Of a stretch of 64,000 nt of DNA, positions 25,447 to 37,749 are shown piece after piece. Position 1 is the first letter of the stretch; every line of letters begins with the position of its first letter. The notes beneath the pieces were generated by a model. The model saw only the letters and a list, made by a program, of their open reading frames with translations. It was not told where the DNA came from and did no database searches. Both the position numbers and the translations under genes were made by a program. Source of the stretch: Isoetes taiwanensis (taxonomy: Eukaryota > Streptophyta > Lycopodiopsida > Isoetales > Isoetaceae); NCBI GenBank assembly GCA_021234155.1, contig JAJEKV010000469.1:120863-184862 (forward strand), written 5' to 3'.

Positions 25447-26870
25447 GGGTTTAATCTTTATTATGATGGAGGCATTGGGGCTCACCTTCTACACCAGATC
25501 ATCGAGCAGGCTGCTCACGTTGACGATGTGGATCTACTAGCACACACTCGGCGGGGCGTGCAATGCCATCTCGATACCACTGGACACATTTTGCCGTGGC
25601 CCGACACGCGGCGTCAACTTAGATAAAACCAAGGTAGTTCTGGTATCGTCCGCATGCCAGCCAAGGGCCCCAACCCTTACTTATAGTGGTGTCCGCTTAC
25701 AAATATTTGGGGGTGGAGTTCCCGTCGGCCATGAACTGGGACAATTCTATCCGGCTGCGAGCCGTAGCAGGTTGGAAGGCACTCTATGCAATGCAAAACA
25801 ATAGCCACAAAGAGCTGTATGATTGGGCCCTGTCGCACCTATTCAAAGGTGCTAGTAGAACATGTATGGGGTTAAAGGTCTAGAGGCCGGTGATTTCCCT
25901 TGCCACTTGGAATGACTTGGAGTAGGTGCAGAAAGCTTTCTTGGCACGGGCCCTGGGGGTGAAGTCCACAGTCCCATACCAAATATTGTTGCAGGAAACA
26001 GATTTCTTGCCTCTTCAAAGGGGGGGCCTTGACAGACACATCGTCTACTTCCAGAAGGTACTCGTCTCCCTAACCTTGCTTACACTGTGGCAATGGGGCC
26101 TCAACGCCTAAAAGCTTCTTTGGCGGGGAAAAGAGCTTCAGTGGTTGGCCGGATAGAATGTATAGAACACGAGGTGCATCAGGAGTGCAAAGGAGGCCCC
26201 GGTCGCACTCTCGAAGATACCTTGACACATGCTTCCTCAGCAAGCTATGGGGTGCCTGCACCCTTGAACAGGTCAAGACGGTATATTATCAACGCCACAT
26301 AAATCCATGTTGGAGCTGGGCCCACAATGCTACATGCGCACTCATCTACCTATGAAAAAGCACAGATCTATTGCCTCTATCCGCATATGTGCACACCAGA
26401 TTGAGATGGGGAGATAATTTGGGGAGCCCACGTCGAGAGGCTTTGTCAACGCCGCCAGTTTGGAGTGGAAGACAAATGCCACACCCGCGAGTTGTCCCGG
26501 CATATGATGGCATTCGAATACGTTATGATGTCCTAGCGAGATGCTGAGCCCGAGCTCGGTACGGAGGTTGGGATCATACCTTCAAGAGATCATGGATCGT
26601 CGAGATCAGCTCGGTCCTCGGGCACTTACCTGATACATGTACATATTTCTGTCCCCCATGATATATATTTGTATTTGTATTAGATGCAGTTTGGCGGCAA
26701 ACCTATTCCTCATCGATTTTTTCTCCCAAACAACCCCTTCGGGCGGGAGGGGATTTTTAACCTGCGATATCACGGTTGCTGGGCCTCCTGTTTGGGTCCC
26801 ATAGGCCAATTGGTCTCCGTGGACAATAAAAACTCTATTCTATTCGACTCTATTCTATTTTGATACAACA
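25447..26870 (+). mobile_element. LINE-B copy 1: 5'-truncated non-LTR retrotransposon
   Basis: The fragment begins inside the reverse transcriptase. FNLYYDGGIGAHLLHQIIEQ leads into a decayed YADD box (HVDDVDLLAHT), then YKYLGVEF. A C-terminal region follows with QKAFLARALGVKSTVPYQIL and, out of frame, a Cys/His segment and KKHRSIASIRICAHQ. At least three frame breaks make it inactive. The 3' end is followed by an AATAAAA and a short (TCTAT)n simple-repeat tail near 26826-26862. The same motifs in the same order occur in copy 2 at 44229-46300, which confirms the family. Confidence 0.65.
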
Positions 26871-27355
26871 TAATGAAATCTGACAGTTTAGCTTTTACAT
26901 AATATCAAATCATTTTGGCAATTTGGATGTTTGCTATGAGGATTCTAAGTTGTATGTTACTTTGACCCTAGCTTTAAGTCATATGTTATTTTTTACCCCA
27001 ATAGGTCATCAAATCCCACAAATAAATAGAAAAAGAAAAAAAAAGGAGTTGACCAGCTCCCTTTTTAGTATAACTTTCCTCCCCACAAGGTGGCAGGTGC
27101 CTAGTGAGCTTCATTACCCCACACGTTCCCAGCAATTGAGTTGAACTGAAATTTTATCATCTAATAGAGAACAAAAGGTCTATAGGACCCAAACAAAGTA
27201 CACAACATATCTATCTTATATTATAATGTTATACCGTAAGTGTGTAGTGCATCGAGCCCTAATTTGAATGGCCGAGATCATTTGGATGCATCCGAAGGCC
27301 TAGATTTATTGGTAACGACTTACCAACACCGTGATTGGTCATGCTCGGATATCTT
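26871..27355. other. AT-rich DNA, nothing recognised
   Basis: No coding or repeat structure was recognised between the LINE tail and the purine tract. Confidence 0.4.
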
Positions 27356-28150
27356 AAGGGGGAAAGGGTAAATGAAAAGGGGAAAAGGAAAAGGGAAGTG
27401 GAAAGAGAGAATGTGAAGGGCAAAAGGCATGGGGAAAAGGGAAAGGGTAAAAAGGGAAAGGGAAAAGGTGGGGGGGATAAGAGAAGAGAAAAAGGCATGG
27501 AAAGCGAAAAGGAAAGGGAACCGAAAAGGCACGAGGGAAGGAGGAAGAGATAAAGTGGAAAAGGTAAATGGAAAGGGCATGAAAAAAAAAAGGAAAGAGG
27601 AAAAGGTTGAAAAAGGGAAAAGGGAAAAAGGGTGTGGGATAAGAGAGAGAAAAAGGCATAGAAAAAACGAAAAAGGGAAAGGGAACACAGAAAAAGGGCA
27701 CGAGGGAAGGAGGAAGACATAAAGTGGAAAAGATAATGGAAAGGGCATGAAAAAAAAAAGGAAAGGAGGGAAAAGGTTGAAAAAGAAAGAAAATGAAGGA
27801 AAAAAAGCATGGAAAAGGAGGAAAAAAACATGGAAAAAAGAAGGGCATGGGAAAAGGGGAAAAGAGAGCGTTGAGGAAAGAGGAAAAAGGAAGGGACAAA
27901 TGGCATAGGAAAAGGGAAAAAAGAAAGGGAAAGGGAAGGGAAAAACGCATCAAGAAAAGGGAAGAGCAGAAAAGGTTGGAAAAATGAAGGAAGGGACAAA
28001 GGGGAACAAGAAAGGATGGGGAGAGGGGAAAAAAAAATGGGAAAGTGAGAAAGGGAAAAGGGAAAAGGGGAAAGGGAATCTAGGTAAAGGTCACAAGGAA
28101 AAAGAAAGAGGGAAACGAGAAAAGGGAAGGGGAGAAGGGCATGAGAGAAA
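27356..28150 (+). repeat. Long homopurine tract (GGGAAAAGGn) with GGCATGG punctuation
   Basis: About 800 bases are almost pure G and A on the plus strand. The run is interrupted at irregular 30-70 base intervals by GGCATGG, GGCACGAGG or close variants. The block around 27570-27610 recurs around 27735-27775, so the tract grew by segmental duplication. Long open frames on both strands are a by-product of composition, not genes. Mirror-symmetric purine runs of this kind can form triplex DNA. Confidence 0.85.
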
Positions 28151-28479
28151 CTAGTCAAAAGCACGTTTGATTACTTTTTACAGAAATTACATGTTTTGAT
28201 GATTTCTTTTGCTTTTGTAATTTGTAATAAAGTTTCTTATATCAATGTCATGTGGCGATTGCTAATTTCTAGTTATAAAATAAAAAAATGTAGTTTCCAT
28301 CTTTCAAATGCTTCTCCTGAAACATGGACTCTCTATTACAATGCAACAACACTGCAATAATATATTATCTGTTCACCAATATTATATGACTAGAAAAAGT
28401 GCTCAGCGTTGTTGGGCTTTTTGTCGAGCTTAAATTTGAAAATTAATAATGATATAGCAAACCAAGTCCAATGTTGCTG
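28151..28479. other. AT-rich DNA, nothing recognised
   Basis: No gene or repeat structure was seen. Confidence 0.4.
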
Positions 28480-28615
28480 TGCTTATAACGTGTTTTTGTT
28501 TATAGGGGACTTGTTGCAAAGTTAAAACCTATAGGTTTGAGTTTCCTATATGTTGGAAAATCATAGGTTCACCAAGCTGGATGCTACTCCATTGCACCAT
28601 TCAAGTGTTGTCTTG
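28480..28615 (+). mobile_element. Degenerate SINE related to the one at 17205
   Basis: ACCTATAGGTTTGAGTTTCC is B-box-like, and the downstream body CCAAGCTGGATGCTACTCC parallels CCAGTTGGATGCTGCC in the 17205 element at the same spacing. The A box is decayed. Confidence 0.35.
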
Positions 28616-30397
28616 TTTAGAGAAATTATCAAGGATGTTGTGCATCTTTAAGCAAACAAACCTTCAAGCAAAAAAAAACAACTTTTAAAAATGTAAGACA
28701 ATTAAACAAAGAGTTTCAAGTGTCATGAATTTAAAATAGCCTTTGGATATTATGCTTTTGCTATTCCAAATTTATGTTAAATGCTCGAGGAGTGTGATTT
28801 GCTCGACTGTTGCTCAAGCTAAAGGGAAAGAATTTTGGTTTTCGTCCGGATGGAAAGAATAATCCATCTTGTTCTCTAAGTCAAGCATAGACAATTGATA
28901 AATTCTAAATGTGAGATCCGGCGTTGCTCGAAACCTTTATTCAAGCGATTTGTGAGGCTCGTGTTGTTTTCCATAGGGTGTTTGAATTTGTGTCATTTTG
29001 CCATTGATTGTTTGCATTGTGGGCGCTTGTGATAGCATTTGAAAAGTTAAGTAGTCTAAGCCCTTATGTGCTCCTGCTTATGAGGAAATTTTGATGTGTT
29101 GTCAGGCTAGAAGTGCGAGTGCCTAGAGAAATGGCCAATAGTGCATGTTGCCATGCATTATGTATTCTATTTGTACAATAAGCTATTGGTTAGGTCTTTT
29201 GCATTGGAAGTAAAATAATGGAAATTATTTTTTAAGAGATTGAGATTGATAGTCTACAAAAAGTAGACAAATACCAAATCATTTGGTAAACCTTTACTCA
29301 CAGAATGAATAGGTCTACATCTAAAAGCAACTTTGCTCTCTCAAAATATTGGTAAAATACATAACATGTAATCTAAGGGCGAGTAAATACAATATGAATA
29401 CTAAGATGTTTGATGTGCATTTTCAAATAAACATTTAAATTTAACTCGTGCAAGAAAGTTATTTGACGAAGTCATGCAAAGCATTGTGGAAAAAAAGACA
29501 CATGAATGGTAGTGGATCATGGAATATTACACTTGAATCACTATTGTATTTTACCAACAACATGTTTTGAACATGGATAAGATGAATATCATCACATCAT
29601 TTTTGAATCAAAATCTCACGCCTACTTTGAAAGGATTGTGTACCCACGACATGTCGATCCAAGAATTTTGAAGTTTGAGTATAATGTACACTTGCAAATA
29701 TGGGATAATGTCTTTTGTTGCTACATTTGCAAATGGGGTAATATCCTTTGTTGCGCATGCAACTTCTACAGAGAGGCGGTCTATACTTTGAATGTCTACA
29801 TAGTATTTTATCCATTGTAATATAGAAATAATGAAGCGATCACATTATACAATGATAAATATATTTTGCAACAATTGTAGGACATGCAGATGAAAAAACA
29901 TAACAAACATTAGAATTTAAATTGGTGGCATCCTCCGGCACATTTGGAGGTTAGAAATTCTGAAATCATATCCCATTTGATATCCTTATTGCACCATTGG
30001 CAATCTGAAGTGTATGCTTGTTGCTTTGTCCATGTACCTATAAAAGGCACAGATCCTAGGATGCGGGGCAATACACGCGATCCATGAAGTCTCTGTTCAT
30101 ATACAATATAACAAAATAAAAATCATCTTATGTCATTACGTGTTAAAGGCGATGGATAAATAAGATATGAGAGTAGAATCTAGAGCCATTTTACCTAGTA
30201 TCGGTTTGAGAACTTTTCCAGTCTTGTCTCTCGCCCTTCATGGTCATGGAACTTGAAATCTAACACATGCGATTCACACTATGAACAAAACCATATAAGA
30301 GTTTAAGAACTTTTAAGGAACATACCTAGAGCGCACATTCTTAGATTTGAACATACCTAGATTTGAACAAAATGCATTTGAGTAAAAATCGCACATT
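28616..30397. other. AT-rich DNA without genes
   Basis: A two-copy ~35-bp tandem repeat (TTGCAAATATGGGATAATGT and a variant) lies at about 29693-29760. The small frames on both strands there are products of that repeat. Confidence 0.4.
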
Positions 30398-30500
30398 CTA
30401 ACATGGTCACCACATGATTCAAGTTGTGTCAAGGGATAGCTAGCACCCTTTCTAACATGGTCACATGATTCAAGCCGTGTCCCGGGATAGCTAGCACCCG
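30398..30500. repeat. Tandem duplication, ~52-bp unit, two copies
   Basis: CTAACATGGTCAC followed by CATGATTCAAG and GGATAGCTAGCACCC occurs twice, starting at 30398 and 30452. The copies differ at TTGTGTCAAG versus CCGTGTCCCG. Confidence 0.7.
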
Positions 30501-32640
30501 CTATGGCATTAGAACGCATCCACAATCACTTTTCTGGCCCGGCGCGACAAAGAGAAGTTTAAGCCCCAAAATAAGAGCAAATCTACCCTCTCAAATCCTT
30601 TTAACCCGATTTTGGAGATGCAGGAGCATCTAACATGCCGATAGGTCATTGGTTACTGCTGCAATTATGTGCGCTCCGGATGAATCACCCGCAACTCGCA
30701 ACTACGGGCCGGACTAATTGATCTTGCCCTTTGGCGTTAAATAGTGCCATAGGCTAAATATGAGATAGTCGATACATTCGACCAGCTCGTGACATCCGGG
30801 TGCGATTCAACTGTGAGCGACATTTGCTCACGGTACCGCAACATCCACCCCAATCACGACTGTCATCAAAATCACATTGTGTCACTCAAGGTACAATAAA
30901 TCGTAATCTAAAATCAAAGTTGCTTGGGATAGACCAAGGTTGATCATGAAATACATGAACAAAACTATAAAAATTTCAGGCAGGTTGATAAAACTTGCCT
31001 CATTAAGCATTCGATGTAACTCATCTTTTGCTTCAACTACGATTACGGTCATTGTTGTCCACAATGAAGATCAATCCCTGAATTTTTAAAAATAGTGCCT
31101 CCATATAGGATGAATTTGTTGATAAACAACTACGTTATGTTCTTGTCTTTCATAAAGATCAATGTTAAATGTCAAAAAACGTTGACACAAACATCTTCCA
31201 ATATCTGAATTAAAGGAAGATAAGTCACCTTCTCATGTCCTTGTTCTATTCTATTCCACGGTCTCCTCCACGTTATAGCTGTGTTCAGGAGAAGCGAATT
31301 AGAATGAGCAATTTTGAAGTCCAAATGTTAGGTATTTAATGGTGGTCAGCTCTACCTCTATCTATGCACAATGCACTTAATTTAAGCTGTGAAGGAGTGA
31401 TTTTTTAAACATAGCATTCTAAACAAAATCAAAGGCGGATAACCCAATGGTGGGAATGGTAGTAACAATTACAAGATGCACCCTCTATTATGTTTGAAAC
31501 TAAAAAGTTTACTTCCCATATAAACAGTGCAAGGCTATGTGGCTTTGAGTTTGACATGACAAAGACCGCAAATATACAACGAATATGCCCGTGAATTAAT
31601 CAAGGAAAGTGGATCAACATTCTTGGATACCAACCGTTGATTGCCATGTGGCAACCATTCTAATCAACGAGTCTTCATTCTTGGAGTTTCTTAGAGTTAC
31701 GCGCATCCGATTGTCTTCTTAGTGGATTCTTTCCTTCACATCGCGTGGAGCAGAAACAAGTTGAGCATTCTTGTGCTGGAATGGGAGCCTAGCCACCTCC
31801 AGTGACTATTGACTTGTTTACATCTACTTTCAAGTATGAGGTAAGCGGAACACCCGATACCAATGTCTCGAAGAAGCATGTTACTCCTCCCAAAATGGAT
31901 CTAGAAATTAAGCCTTTCTGGGTTTATTTGTCAAACCAATTTCCTAGCTTATAAAAGTGGGTACCAAATGCATCATAACACACCTCATAGATGCCGGGAT
32001 AGAGCCACAAAACTGTTCCCTACATCATTTGTTCCCTGGTAGAAATAAAGAGAAACAAAACTTGTTCATGATTAGAAGACCATAGGTATATTTATAAAAA
32101 AAATTTTTCCCTGACACAAAATCAGACCTTGGATGGCCACCCAAACAAAAACCTAACATCTTTCCTTTCACCGAGTAAGCTCAACGTCATGAGTATCCTC
32201 CCCGCGATGCATTTTATTAGTAACATTTAGAACCAACCCAAACAATATCTTAAACATATATTCCGCGACTAGGTGTTAGTCCCAACAAATGAATAAACAA
32301 TTCGCGTGCACTGCAAAATAGCCACGGCTAACAAAGTACCGAACAAATTGTCTTCTCCCTTGTGCCATCAAAAACCTTTGGTGAAATTTCGGTAATATCT
32401 GGGTTACGCAATGTCTCCCGCGACTGCAGATGCTTCCTTTGCTTTTGATGTAAGATTTAACATATTGTAGGCATACAAATCCACCGTAAATAGCTATCGA
32501 GGAATGATACCAAGTGTCACAAGACTTAGCCGCCAAGTTGACTTAAATGCAATTATAAAACCTCCAACAAATACGGCAACAAAATGTAAAAGACACCCAT
32601 CTATGCAAGCCATTTAAATAACTTAAATATCTTAGGTGCA
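30501..32640. other. Unassigned DNA 5' of the LINE-A insertion
   Basis: A minus-strand frame at 32276-32536 (YGGFVCLQYVKSYIKSKGSI) reads like protein but has no recognised domain. The LINE-A element next to it broke pre-existing sequence, which resumes at 34892. No other structure was seen. Confidence 0.3.
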
Positions 32641-32656
32641 AAAGTTGCAACAATGG
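32641..32656 (+). repeat. Left target-site duplication of LINE-A
   Basis: AAAGTTGCAACAATGG is repeated exactly at 34876-34891, flanking the LINE-A body. Confidence 0.9.
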
Positions 32657-34875
32657 GTTTGTTCTGGAAGGAACATTTTGACTAATGTTGGTAGCTTATG
32701 AGGGCCTTTATTGGGCCGAGAGAACAGGTCAAGGCATTGCCTATCTTAAGCTTGACTTTGCCAAAGCTTATGATAGTGTCCGTTGGGAGTTCTTGTCTGC
32801 CATGATGTTAGCGTTGGGCTGTGGTCCACGCTTCTGAGAGATCATGAAGCTGCATAGGTAGGCACGACGCTACTCTGGTGGTGTGCGGGGTGAACCCGCC
32901 TTTTTTCTCCTTAGGCAGAGGGGTGCGTCAGAGGTGCCCTTTGGCACCATTTTTGTTTACGATTGTGGCGGAGGCACTATCTCGATTGTTTTGGCTGCGG
33001 TGGAGGAGGGTGGTGGATGGGCTTCGGATGCGGGATGGTAGTCGTGATTATTAACGATTAGCCGATGACACTTTCTCTTCTTGGTGGCGTAAAGAGGAAT
33101 TTGCGGAATGTGAAGGGTTTCTTTGGATACTTTCTCCTTGGCCTCGAGCATTCTTCAATTGGGGCAAATGCTCGCATTATGGGCAGATTGACTCCTCTCC
33201 CCTTGTTTGGCTCTATTCCCTTGGAAGGTGCTTCGGGTAATGTGTGTACTAAAAGCTGTTGGGTATTCCCTTTGGAGGGATGTTTCCATGGGGAGGGTGT
33301 GGGATGAGATTTTGCAGGGGTTGCGTAAAACACCTCAATTGGTGGAAGGGTAGCAAGTTGTCCATGGCAGGTAGGATCACTATTGCCAAGTCAATTTACT
33401 TTGTAGCACTCTCATGTGTATCAAAACATCTGCGATGTTAGCTCTCGAGGGTAAGATCTGAGGCTTTGGATAAGATTGTTCAAATTTTGTGTGTGGGGCG
33501 GGGATGATGAAGGGGCGGTTGTTAAAGTGGCTTGGTGGAAGTGTCTCGCCCCGGGAGGATGGGGGCTTGGCCATTCGGATTTGGCACTGCATAGTAAGGT
33601 GTTGGTCTCTAAGTTTATTTGGAGCATTCTGCAGGATGGAGCATCTTCTCCAGTGCGGCACTATTGTGGCAATCTCTTAGCCATTGTGTGGCATTTGGAA
33701 AGTCGTCCCGTGCATGTAGAGTTGCCCCGGGCAATCGTATGGTCTCGGCCTTTCCCACATGCATCCCTTTTTCTCACGGGGTGTTGCGGGCTTGGGATCA
33801 CGTGCGTGTGCTCTTCCCGGCTAGATTATGCCTCGGTTTATCACCACTCTTTCTCCTTTCTTGTGGGTTCCTCTACCCCTGGCGTACTTGCCCTTGGCTA
33901 CTGCTTGTGCATGCTGGGGACGAAGCCCGTTGGAGGCGAAGCTGTTGTGCTCACCTTGGAGGATTGGTATTGGGATGGTCACTAACCCGTGGGAGTTCTT
34001 CGAAGCTCGCTTTACCTGAAGGACGTGGACGGGCTATCACGGGAACAAGTGGCGGGAGTATTCCGCTACACATACCTATAGTCCCTCGGGGTGATGTGGT
34101 GGTGCGGGTTTGGAAGGTTCATCCGGATGTTGTATCTTCTTGTTTTGTGCGGTCTTGTTACCGGGTGTTGGCTATTCATGACACTCTGCCCCGGGGGCAA
34201 GTGGTCTATACTTCAGGGTTCTCGATGGCTTCGGTTTGGGCGTGGACATGGAGCTCACTTCCCCCCCACCGAAGGTTCGGGTGCTTCGTGGCGGTGGTGC
34301 ACCGCCTGTATCAGGGGGAATGTCCTTGTGAGTCGGTTTTAGGCGGGTGTGAGCCCTCTTTTGCCCTTGTTGTGGCCTTCATCATTGAGGCTGCGGGAGC
34401 ATTGTGCAGTTTTATGCCCTCACTTGCGGTTGCCGGGATTGGGTCGGGGGCTCTGTTTGGTGAGATTGAATAGCCAACAATTGCCGCTTCATGTATATCC
34501 CGGTGCTTGGCCGCCAGATGCGGCAGCAAGCCTTGCATCAGGCGTGGCTTGGTTGGTGTGGTTGATTTGGAAGCGGCGGCGGTTGTGGATCTTCGAGGGG
34601 ATTCAGCAGCCTGCTGACCTCTCGATTCCCTCGATTCAGGTACAAGCTATTTCAAAGCTTTTGGTGTTCCGGGATTAGTAGAGCGGAAGTTTTCCATTTG
34701 GCGGGACTTCTTGGGTGTGGTAGATGGTGATGGCGTTTGTCTGGCCAAAGAGAGTTGCAGTTGTTGTGGAGTGTCGAGGTATCCTTGTCTCTTTGGGGCA
34801 GTTCTCCTTCCTCCTCACTTGCTTTGTAACATTACCATTCTTTTAATATATTGTCGATAAGTTCTTCAAAAAAAA
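32657..34875 (+). mobile_element. LINE-A: 5'-truncated non-LTR retrotransposon with poly(A) tail
   Basis: The insert starts inside the reverse transcriptase (FVLEGTF, degenerate of FVxGR). LDFAKAYDSVRWEFL follows, then GVRQRCPLAPFLFTIVAEAL, split by a frame change. A decayed catalytic box reads ADDT near 33062. Next come the connection region (IPFGGMFPW, KLSMAGRITIAKSIYFVALS), VAWWKCLAPR and GGLA, and a Trp/Cys-rich C-terminal part ending near 34678. The 3' UTR runs into an A-tract at 34868-34878. A 16-bp target-site duplication flanks it, the signature of target-primed reverse transcription. Several frame breaks make it inactive. It is 5' truncated, so endonuclease and ORF1 are missing. Clade not assigned. 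Confidence 0.9.
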
Positions 34876-34891
34876 AAAGTTGCAACAATGG
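34876..34891 (+). repeat. Right target-site duplication of LINE-A
   Basis: Exact copy of 32641-32656, joined to the poly(A) tail. Confidence 0.9.
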
Positions 34892-35065
34892 AGCGAAACA
34901 TACTTCCTCACTAATAGCCTCCCGAATGACTAGGCCGTCGGGGTGATATATTTTCCACTAAATCCCCATCATTGCATGAGTATCAAAAGAGCCAACATCT
35001 TGATTGAGCATGGCTTCCGGATATTGAATTCTAAGCCCCATTGTTTGATAATCGCTAGTTTGCAT

Positions 35066-36000
35066 CAACAAGCTACCGCTTGTTTTCTACAAAGAGATAG
35101 TTAAGAGGTGCATGGCGATTATTTTTTCTCATTAGAATATTGTGATAATCACTTGCGTCCGATACCAAACTCGGAATGCCCAAGTAGGCGAAGTATAAAA
35201 GCATCTTGCGACATGAAATGAAACTTGTAGTGTAACACAAAAGAAATATAACCCGATACATATGCATAGGTACCTTGGATACTTCACGACATTTTGTGAG
35301 GGTTGTTTTGCATCCAACAAGCTACCATTGTTTTCTACAAAGAGATAGTTAAGAGGTGCATGGCCATGGTAATTTTTCTCATTAGAATATTGTGATATCT
35401 GCCTTTGTCGATACCAAACTTCATAATGCCCAAGTAGGCGAAGTATAAAGCATACCGCGGCATGAAATGAAACTTATAGTATAACACAAAAGAAATATAA
35501 GCGATACATATGCATAGGTACCTTGGATACTTCCGCGACAATTTGTGAGGGTTGTTCAACAAGCTACCAAATTGGTTGATCATGTCTCCAAATAGAAGAA
35601 AAATGCTTTGGTAGAGTCAATCCACGGCGATGGCTCCAAGGCTCCGAATAGCCATGAGTACCCAATCATACCCATCGCATGATGTTGATTGCCTTACTTT
35701 CTCCGGCATTTTCATCGTGCCAACACCTTGCGAGGTCATTTTCATGTTGAGCTTACTTTACGACATTTTGTGAGGGTTGTTCAACAAGCTACCAAATTGG
35801 TTGATCATGTCTCCAAATAGAAGAAAAAATCTTTGGTAGAGTCAATCCCGTCGCGATGGCTCCAAAGGCTCAGAATAGTCATGAGTACCCAATCATACCC
35901 ATCTGCATGCTCAAAAAGCTTATAAATTGGACTGATTGCCTTACTTTCTCGGCATTTTCATGCTGCGGCCAACACCTTGCGGTCATTTTCATGTTGAGCT
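35066..36000. repeat. Two consecutive tandem duplications (~245 bp x2, then ~220 bp x2)
   Basis: The first unit starts AACAAGCTACC at about 35066 and again at about 35317; both contain CAAGTAGGCGAAGTATAAA and GGTACCTTGGATACTTC. The second unit starts AACAAGCTACCAAATTGG at 35558 and again near 35785, and contains a shared AGTACCCAATCATACCCATC. All junctions fall at GAGGGTTGTT followed by AACAAGCTACC, which suggests unequal exchange at that short motif. Confidence 0.8.
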
Positions 36001-36211
36001 TTTGCATTTTGCAACTTATTTTCCATGTAGGTTGTATGCCTATTCCAGGGCTCTACATATGTTTTACCTTCTTAAATTTCCGGGCAGATATGAAGTTCAA
36101 CAAACGAGAATGGAGCCCACAAGAAAGTACATCTCGTATTCCTCACGCCAATCTTTTTTAAACATTGAGTGCCTTCCAAGAAACCCATGTCACGGGGACG
36201 GAAAAAAAAAA
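36001..36211. other. Spacer between tandem duplications
   Basis: Short plus-strand frames here have no recognised motif. Confidence 0.4.
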
Positions 36212-36545
36212 GTCTGAATTGCTAAGAAACCTCCCAAAGCAATATTCTGCAGAGTTTATTCAGGTTGTCAAGCAAATCTGCAACACCCAATCAAGAATGA
36301 CACTCCTTTTGGCTAAAAAGGCAATATGGAATGGGAATAGAAAACTGCGACGAAAAGAAAGCCGTTTAGTCTTTTGCTAAGAAACCTCCGTCTGAATTGC
36401 TAAGAAACCTCCCCAAAGCAATATTCTCCGAGTTTAATGGGTTGTCAAGCAAATCCGCAACACCCAATCAAGAATGCGCTCCTTTTGGCTAAAAAGGCAA
36501 TATGGAATGGGAATAGAAAAAACGAAAGAAAGCCGAGTTTTTTGC
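36212..36545. repeat. Tandem duplication, ~178-bp unit, two copies
   Basis: Copy 1 begins TCTGAATTGCTAAGAAACCT at 36213 and copy 2 begins with the same bases at 36391. Both contain GGCTAAAAAGGCAATATGGA. Differences cluster at C/G sites: TCTGCAGAG versus TCTCCGAG, CTGCAAC versus CCGCAAC. Confidence 0.8.
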
Positions 36546-36756
36546 CGGTTCATAGCCATATTATCGCCATACCAACATAACAGAGGCTCTTCAAGAAGAA
36601 TGGCAAGCAAAACCTTCCTTCCAAAGAATAAACCCGACAAACCATTGATGGAATCCAACGCTTCCTTTTGCATCCACGCGGAGCTAAAGTCTTATCGGCA
36701 ACGCGTGGACACTCTAGAATTGCTTCAAAGTGTCCACTTGGCGCTTTGTGCAAACG
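36546..36756. other. Spacer before the second purine tract
   Basis: No gene or element end was recognised. Confidence 0.4.
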
Positions 36757-37749
36757 TGAAAAAAAAAAAAAAGGAAAAGAAAAGGGGCAAGAGAGAAAGG
36801 GTGGGGAAAAGAGGAAAATGGGTATAGGAAATAAGAGAATAAAACAAATGTGCAAAAGGCATGGAAAAAGAAGGGAAAAAGTGCGGGAAAAGGATCGACA
36901 AAGGAGGAAAAGCGGAAAGAAAAAATCCATCAAGAAAAGGAAGCGGGGGAAAAAGGAAAGGGAAAGGGAAGCAGGGAAGTGATGGAGGGGAGGGAAAGGG
37001 AAAAAGGACATGAGGAAAGGAAAAGAGAAAAGAAAAAGGAAGGGGTTGAAAAGAAGGGAAAATTGCAGGGAAGAGGAAAGGGTGGGAAAATGAGAAAAAG
37101 GAAGCACGGAAAAAATAGAAAGAAGAAAAAGGGTGGGAAAAAGGGCATGGGAAAAGGAACTAGAAAAAAAAAAAAAGAATGGAAAAGGGGGAAAGAGAGA
37201 GAGGCACGGGAAAAAAAGAAAATGAGGAAAATGGAAAGGGGAAGAGAAAAAGGGAACATGGAAAAGGGAAAGAGGGGAAGGGGTGAGGGAGATGGAAAAA
37301 GGGAAGGTAAAAAGGGCATGGAAAGCGGAGGGGAGAAAAGAAAATGGAAGGGAAAAGGGCACACAAAAAAAGGAGGAAAAGAGTGGGAAAAGGAGGAAAA
37401 GAGAAGGGAAAATAGGCATGGAAAAGGGCGAAAAGAGTAAAAGCTTGAGAAAAAAAAGGGAAGACATGGAAAAGGGTGGGAAAAAAGTGAAGGCATAAAA
37501 AAAAAAAAAAAAAAAGAAAGGGGAAGGAAAAGGGCAAAGAAAAAGAGAAAAGGGAAAAGGTGGAGAAAGGAGCAAAAAGGGAAGGGAAAAAAAGTTACCG
37601 AAGGGGAAAGGGGAAGGGGAAGGAAAGGGATGGGAAAACAAGGAAACATGTGAGAAAGACGAAAAAAAAAAAGGAAAAGAAAAAAAAAGAGAAAAGAAAA
37701 AGGAAAAGTGAAATGGGATGGGAGCAAAAAGGGAAAGGGAAAGGGATAG
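36757..37749 (+). repeat. Second long homopurine tract, same family as 27356-28150
   Basis: About 990 bases of G and A, punctuated by GGCATGG, GGCACGGG and ACATGG. It shares the rare block CATCAAGAAAAGG with the first tract (27951 and 36927). A 403-codon minus-strand frame and other long frames here encode only Phe/Pro/Ser/Leu low complexity and are not genes. Confidence 0.85.

Noticed and set aside
27259-28164. 301-codon minus-strand open frame
   Set aside because: Same compositional artefact over the first purine tract; no domain, no codon periodicity expected of a gene.
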